DNA of 64,000 bases, taken from assembly GCA_947561715.1 (NCBI GenBank), contig OX387198.1, forward strand, positions 5,332,001 to 5,396,000. Direction: 5' to 3'. This DNA is from Ascidia mentula. Lineage: Eukaryota; Chordata; Ascidiacea; Phlebobranchia; Ascidiidae. The number at the start of each line of letters is the position of its first letter. Position 1 is the stretch's first letter. Of this stretch, positions 57,999-64,000 are shown in pieces. The notes below the pieces were generated by a model that was not told where the DNA came from, did not search any database, and saw nothing but the letters and a program-made list of their open reading frames with translations. The translations under genes and the position numbers were made by a program.

Positions 57999-59564
57999 AT
58001 GCCTGTAAGAATGGCGTCACTTTTATTTATGATAAACCTGGTATTGGTGTTTTCACCAATGCTGTCTGATGGCCAAGCTTGTTCCCGAAGCTCCACATAC
58101 AAAGGTGTGTGTTTAAGTAAAATTGACACTATATCTTTAAATGCGAAAATGTAGGATTTGCAACTTAAGCAACGATTTTTGATCTACTTAATTATCCTTT
58201 GACTCATTGATAAACAACTTTTAACCTAATTTTAAGCAAGATTGTCTTTACAAATAACAATTATATAAAAGTAAACTTTATCTGATTTTCATTAAGGTCA
58301 AAACCATTATTTAGCAGATATTTACAGCGAGAAACTAAACGAAATTATGTCGTGAAATTTCTATCCCTGTTATGTTTGCGTTTGACAGCTCAGATGGACG
58401 CACTGAAAGAGATGGTGGTTGATCTCAGTGAGGGATTGTCGCAAAACTGCGAAACAACAGTTGTTGGTAAGTTCTTGTGGCGTGTACATGCAAGACATAG
58501 CTTTCCAAATACCGATGGTATTTCGTTTGAACTGACCTGCTCGCGTTTGGACAGTTATACAAAGAACCATCACCCTACAATGTGCCTGGCAGCAACAGCT
58601 ACACTAAGATTCGTTTTATTCCATTCCTAGATTGTCCTCGTTCTCATTACGTTATATCTCGCGGAAGCAACATTCAAGATTACATCCAGTATAGCCGCCA
58701 TTTTCCCAGACTCACTGCCGCCACCATGTGTATCTGGATAAACTTGGTTGATGTCAGTCATCTCGGTCCCATAATGGGCTATGAATCGTTAGGTTTTCCC
58801 AACCACATCCTGATGGAGTTGGTGCCGGATAGATCGGTAATTCGGCTCATTATAGCCGAAAGTTTGAAGGACTTCACTTTCAGGGCAAATGCAAATCAAA
58901 CTGTGAGTGCTTTTGAATCAACTGGGATATTCCCTTACCTTTATTTTCTTGTCAATGCATTTTGTAAAACAGTTATAATTTCTATGAGCTGCAGACAGAT
59001 TATTGCCTTGTTGCTTGTACAACCAATAGATTACGTCATTCTGTTCAGTACCACATCTGCGGTTGGTTTGATTCGGCCGCTTCCAAGATGGGTTACTTTA
59101 TTGACGGGGAATCGATCGGGACACAAACATACACTGGGGCAATCGTTGGAGGAGGAGGAAATTTTGTTCTTGGTCAAGATGAAGATCGTAATGTTGCGAA
59201 TAGATTTTGGGCAAACCGCTCAGTCAGGTACAAAAAATCCTTGTTTATTTCCTGTTATATTCTCTTAGCGTAACAACACCTAAGCGTGTGTTTACGAAGC
59301 TAGATTTTATTTCACATAACAATAATTAGTGTCATTTCCTCGCTCAAGCGTTGAAATTTATCAATGATTCTGACATAGTCTGTGAATATTAGGGGATCTT
59401 TGGCCAACGCCGTTATATTTCCACGGGTTCTCACTAAAAATGAAATAAGGAAGATGCGGCTCTACTGCAAGTGTCCAGCTGACTATCAGGTTGCCATGAC
59501 CTTAGACAAGGTGGAACTACACGGTGAAGCAAGCTACAGCACTCACATGCCATGCCCGTTTTAA
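57999..59564 (+). CDS. Secreted pentraxin-domain protein, about 286 aa
   Basis: Exons: 58011-58104 (MASLLFMINLVLVFSPMLSD signal peptide; an in-frame ATG lies at 57999), 58389-58466, 58565-58902, 59049-59227, 59393-59564. Phases 1-1-0-2 join into one frame. After a short linker the pentraxin fold runs from LTAATMCIWINLVD through GYESLGF to YHICGWFDS, IDGESIGT, NFVLGQDEDRN and LANAVIFPRVLTKNEI, ending in a Cys-rich tail (YCKCPADY). GQDED matches the calcium-binding loop of pentraxins. The usual H-x-C-x-[ST]-W-x-[ST] signature is HICGWFDS, one residue short. Pentraxins are soluble pattern-recognition proteins that form rings; that role here is by family only. Convergent with the lectin-like receptor. 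Confidence 0.85.
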
Positions 59565-60003
59565 ATCCGACGTTCGTTAAATTCAAAAAAGGAAGTAGAA
59601 CTTGTATAAGTACAACGTGACACGTAAAATTGTACAGAAAAATGTACCTACACACATGTTTATCTTGTCATTTATTCGTAGTTATCAGTGGTCATTTTTC
59701 AACATCACTGATGTGTTTGTGTTACGCTGTTTAAGGTATTATATTCTGGGACTGATTGTAACTGCTTCTTGATGGAAATCTACTTTTTTGAGCAAGTTTC
59801 TGCAGTACTTAATCAGACAATGCGCAAAAAATTTTCAACTCATAATTCATTTCGACTAAACTTTTAATTCCAGCATTGCAGCAGTTTCCAACAACACAAT
59901 TGATTGCGGCAGTCAGTTTTGTAAATATTTTTACAAAAACGGTTGGCTATAGAAAAGTCTTCGTTTTCAACTGACTTTCCACGTGTAAAACGTAGTCGTT
60001 GTT
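59565..60003. other. Short convergent intergenic region
   Basis: 3' ends of the pentraxin gene (+) and the lectin-like receptor (-) face each other. Nothing else recognised. Confidence 0.5.
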
Positions 60004-63000
60004 TCATTCTTGGTAGTTTACGTATGCCTGGGTAATCGGTTGCTCGTAATGGTGATAGTCATCTGCAATACAGTTTAACGAATCAAATTTTCTACACGTT
60101 AAAATGGGGAGATTAAAAATGGTATGGTAATACCGTCCAAGCTGAAATAATCTACTGCTGGGTCGTGATTGGCGGGTTCGTGAAAACGTTCGCCTGCAAT
60201 CGAAAAAATAACACCCAATCAGTGTCGATGTACCAGGTACTGTTCTATATAGAATACAATAGAATAGGGTTTCCTAAACTGGAGTCACTGGAACAATGCC
60301 GCTACAATTTTACAAAAATGTCAAAAATTATTTCTTAAGCTTCAGCGATCATAAATCCAAGTTGTTGGGTTATTTATTTTGTGCTTTCTTGAGCTGTAAA
60401 ATTAAGTTGCATTCGACTAGGGTCCCCAGAACCACACTATAGTATTGTACCTAAATACAATCTTTTGCATTATAACCTTCAAAAGACATACATGGATAAT
60501 CAAAAAAAGCAGCAAGCGAGCTTTATCTTCCAGCAACTTTCACTGTGTTTTTTTCATGTGCGTTTGATATGAAATAGTTCACTTAACACTCGCTAAGAGT
60601 TTATTTCCTTGTCAATACTCGAATAGGGAATTATCGACCCGAAGCACTGGTTACGTACCCGAATCGAAATGTCGCTCGACCACAGGGTTAGTTTCCCCTG
60701 CAAAAAGAAATTGTTGGGTAATTCAATTTATCTACGTATGTAACAACTAACCTTGCGTTTCTGTATCAACCTCAGACGTCTTGTTGTTTTTCGCTTTCCT
60801 GCACATATATTTTCGTGTATGTGGTAATGAAATAGCAAAACATCGTCAGACACCTACCTGCTAATCACGCAATAAGCGGCAATGACCACCAGCATTAGAA
60901 AAATGATGGATCCGACTACTGCTACAGCATATAGGGTAGCTGGAGTTCCTTATGTGACAAAAGTGATAACAAACACAAAAATCGCATTTCAATTTAGATT
61001 TCACTGATACTTTACCTGCTGATTCTAAATTCACGTCTTTGAAGGTTGATGGCGGTGCACTGCAATTTCCTTCTACGATACCATTCTCACTATCGCCAAA
61101 CTTGTTGATCGCTGAAATCTGAAATATTGCAAATATTTTAATCCACGCGTTATAAGGGTATTGTACTAGAACGAAAACAGCTGCATTCAACTGGGTTATA
61201 CATGCTGCCACCCAAAAGCAAACACTTGGAACTTCTACAGAGTTACAATGACCATTGCAATACCGTAATAGTTTCGTTTAGAAGTGACTCGAGGGGAAAC
61301 GACCAACGACTCTCGTTTGCCGCAATCTTTACTTTCACCTTGGTACTCCGTATCTGAAATATCATCTCAAGAAAATGTCCCATATCGAGTCGAGGTCAAA
61401 TTTCCAAGAAGGAAAAAACTCAATTACCTGGTACAGGGAAACTCCCTCGTTTAGCATGTCCCGGTGATTGAGTATTTCCACAACACAAGACCGGGAGCTT
61501 GCCGATAGTCTGGCCAGAACACGTGGTTGTATCATTGTTGGCAACAGAACACTCGACTTGACACGCAAACACTGATCCACGACCAACGTAACCTGTTGTA
61601 AAAATGCAAAAAGGCATAAATGCACCCCTTGGAATTAATAATGCTTAGTTTTATTGATACCAGTGTACATCTTGGCCATAGTCAGCTAAAATTAATCCAG
61701 TGCATACTTTTTAGTACAGTTTTGACCTTTAATCGAATCTTACGGTATGTTACCTGTATTGTGTTGTTTCGTTTCATCAGCAAACCACTTAAATTTGCAT
61801 AATTAGTTTTGTGATTGGTAATCAACATTTCGGAACCAAGTTTTCCCAAACCATAAATCTAGCAAAGGCAATTTTTTGATGATAGTTTAAAAAGTTTTTG
61901 CGCCATAAAATCCTTACCAATACATTCGCGCTCATGTTTCCTGGAAGGGTCAAGTTTTTCCAATTAATTAAAAGATGGTTCCTGTTCCTTCCTGTCAAAG
62001 CCGCACTAAGTTTAACTGAATAAAAACAAACTCATTTGTAAATATTAATCCAGTTGTGGTTTTTGTTAGGGCGGGCAATAAATACATGCATTCGTTTTTG
62101 ACGTTTCAACTTCAGCAGCAAATTTTATCCCATATTAATTGTCACAGCTAATGGCATATTTGTTTACTGGCCTTTACGTTATTCCAGGTGCTTGCGATAA
62201 GTAAAAATGTACGCATGCCGCAGTAATATTTTACGCAACTGGCATTTAATGGGAATACTTACATTTATACTGACATACATATCTCGCATTTGTGGCACAA
62301 TCTGCCGTCTTTTGAGCCCAGGAAATTCCAAGATATCGAACAGTTTGATTGCAAGATACTTGATTTACTTCACGATTTCCTTCGGCCCAAGTTCCGGTTA
62401 TCATTTCAACATCTAAACAAATGTCAATTACTTCATCATTACGTTTTTAAGGTGCTCTTAAAGATTAGGTTTAAATATATTCGTCGTTGGTTGTATTTTT
62501 ATTCTCGCAAGCTTAAAGATCAAAGCAATCCTTGCGTCACTGTGCAAATTACCTGGCACATACATGAAGATATTAAGTTTTCCTTGGCGCTGTTTCGTCA
62601 CCTTGGCCGAGTAATCGGTTTCCAGAAAAATAAAAAGTTTTTGTGTTTGGGATTTCTTTGTTTTGTACCCATACAGAAAAAAGGCTTGAAACCAACCAAG
62701 ATCTGTGATAAAAACTTGCAATATTTCCGCGTAAACATTAACTTTACCTGCGCCTACCCTCGTTACATCGTAGACCAACAAAAATTGTCCATTTTCTTCG
62801 TAATCTGTCGTGGCAAAACGAAACCCTTACCCTATCTGTTGCATAACTGCCAAACAAAACAAACCATGTCTGTCCAGCGTTTTCAGTTCCCATTTAAAGC
62901 AGACAATAAACATAACAAACCTGGTATAGAGATAGAAATAGGAGGGAACTAATGTATCACTGACATTTCTAACTCCATTCGTCAACGTTGTCAGAGAATA

Positions 63001-63460
63001 TCGGTATCTGCTATTTATTCGATTTGAATTGCTTTCATATACGTAGACAATCTGCATGCCTGAAATCAATTGTAATTATATATCATAAGCCAAACATGAG
63101 ACGCATACTTTGCACAAAGTTTTGCCTTTGGTATATTTGTCAGCAATTGCCCTTCGTACAACTTTGTTCGTAGTGTAGTCTGTGAACGAGGCAAGTTCCC
63201 CTCCCATTAAAGAACATTTCTGTTTTGCAGCTGCAAAGTCTGATATATTTTCTGAAACAACGAACAAACTCTTTCCATCGCTTGCAACTCCTGGACTGCT
63301 GCAGTTAGACGTTTGGGCTGTGCAAAAAGCATTTTTGTAAAGGTTTAAAAAATATGCACATCTGTTGCACATGGTATAAAATGCAATACATACCGTTGAC
63401 TTTTATCTTCACAGCTATGACAGCTCCTATCAACAAAAACATATACTTGCACGGTTGCAT
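60004..63460 (-). CDS. C-type-lectin-like / FN3-like transmembrane receptor with ITIM-type motif
   Basis: Exons, high to low: 63394-63460 signal (MQPCKYMFLLIGAVIAVKI); 63126-63317 (AAKQKCSLMGGELASFTDY, the start of a CTLD-like fold; GC donor); one or two small exons about 62550-62835 with uncertain borders; 62263-62412 (VSCNQTVRYLGISWAQKT then DCATNARYVCQYK, the CTLD end); 61918-62015, 61428-61592, 61264-61353 and 61016-61118 (FN3-like, ending ISAINKFGDSENG); 60858-60948 transmembrane (AVAVVGSIIFLMLVVIAAYC); tail exons 60752-60798, about 60660-60697, 60134-60193 and 60004-60062. The tail has DPAVDYFSLD, whose VDYFSL fits the ITIM consensus, and QAYVNYQE at the end. Inferred cell-surface sugar or ligand receptor with phosphatase-recruiting tail. 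Confidence 0.7.
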
Positions 63461-64000
63461 TGCTGGACCGTGCAATACTGCTGTTTACCCGTAGTGCGAT
63501 CCGCACACATCACATTACTCTTGTTGATGTAAAACAGTGAGTTTATTTCTTAGTTAAAAGATTGATGACAAAAAACACGAAACGAAATAAGACGTCACAT
63601 TTTGTGCCACGCGCAACTGCACGTACGAATCAAGCGTATGGATTTAATGCAGACTACAACTGCTTCCATCTAATTTAGGAAAATGAAACTTTAGTCAAAA
63701 GAAGCGTGCAGTGCTTCAAAGTTTATTTTTGTAACAAAACAGGCCCAATCTCCATATTTGTCAAACTCCAAATAGATTAATTAGCTGAATGCCAAAAAGG
63801 TCATCAGAAACAACAAGTATTGAGCATCCAAATTATTAATTTTAAAACAGTTGAGTGCAAATGCGATGAGTGTCGGTTGGACATTTTATCCCAAAACTAG
63901 ATTTGTCTTCATCACGTAATTATTTTACTCCTTGATGTAGATTTCTGTTTAAGTTTTGGGTGAAGTCTAAAAGCGACTTTTTAATGCTCAGGCTTTAAAA
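63461..64000. other. Upstream region of the lectin-like receptor, no other gene seen
   Basis: Should include the promoter of the minus-strand receptor. No TATA element or further exon can be asserted. Confidence 0.4.

Noticed and set aside
58985..59003. AGCTGCAGACAG stretch resembling the end of a ribozyme unit
   Set aside because: Only about 14 bases match and no CTGATGA or GAAA core follows.
62290..62952. 220-codon plus-strand open frame
   Set aside because: It lies antisense to the lectin-like receptor, overlapping its CTLD-end exon (62263-62412), and has no domain or start context.
1..64000. tRNA, rRNA, CRISPR, bacterial operon or phage features
   Set aside because: No cloverleaf, rRNA or direct-repeat spacer array was seen; the gene structure is that of an animal genome.

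Overview
The window reads as nuclear DNA of an invertebrate animal. It is AT-rich, genes are split into small exons with consensus splice sites, and there are many duplicated blocks, a Ty3/gypsy fragment, MITE-like elements and type I hammerhead ribozymes in short retroelements. The ribozyme repeats and the immune-type genes suggest a tunicate (ascidian). That assignment is inference and moderately uncertain. All exon models were made by hand from splice sites and phase. Some coordinates may be off by a base, and none has transcript support.

The main content (1-55650, all on the minus strand) is a tandem array of about 20 paralogous type I membrane receptors that I do not recognise as a named family. 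Each complete copy has five exons, or four where the first two are merged: a signal-peptide exon (S), ectodomain exon A, ectodomain exon B, a Thr/Ser-rich stalk plus transmembrane exon (T), and a cytoplasmic exon (C). A has an FG/YG element, a C-x-W-x-[LF]-G element, a D-[AV]-[IV] strand and an LP[DN]G end. B has W-C-x-[LF]-Y-V-K, a TC pair, a Cys-x-Asn and W-P-P-x-M. C carries two conserved tyrosines, each as N-x-[IL]-Y, joined by Q-T-V. Intron phases are almost always 1-1-1-2.

Layout: the left half (1 to about 34 kb) is a young, repeatedly duplicated block. Three subtypes (type 1, type 2 and type 3) recur as [type 1, type 2, degenerate type 3, type 3], with truncated relics at 5.4, 19.4 and 34.8 kb. 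One type 2 gene lost its 5' half to a Ty3/gypsy fragment (10985-13469). The right half (36-55.7 kb) holds nine older, single and divergent members. One has lost modules A and B, and one carries frameshifts.

To the right, 56.5-57.4 kb is a hammerhead-ribozyme tandem array (retrozyme or Penelope-like) between target-site duplications. Beyond it are a secreted pentraxin-domain gene (+, 57999-59564) and, convergent with it, a C-type-lectin-like / FN3-like membrane receptor with an ITIM-type tyrosine motif (-, 60004-63460). The whole window looks like a recognition and signalling locus. A role in immunity or allorecognition is inferred from architecture and neighbours only.
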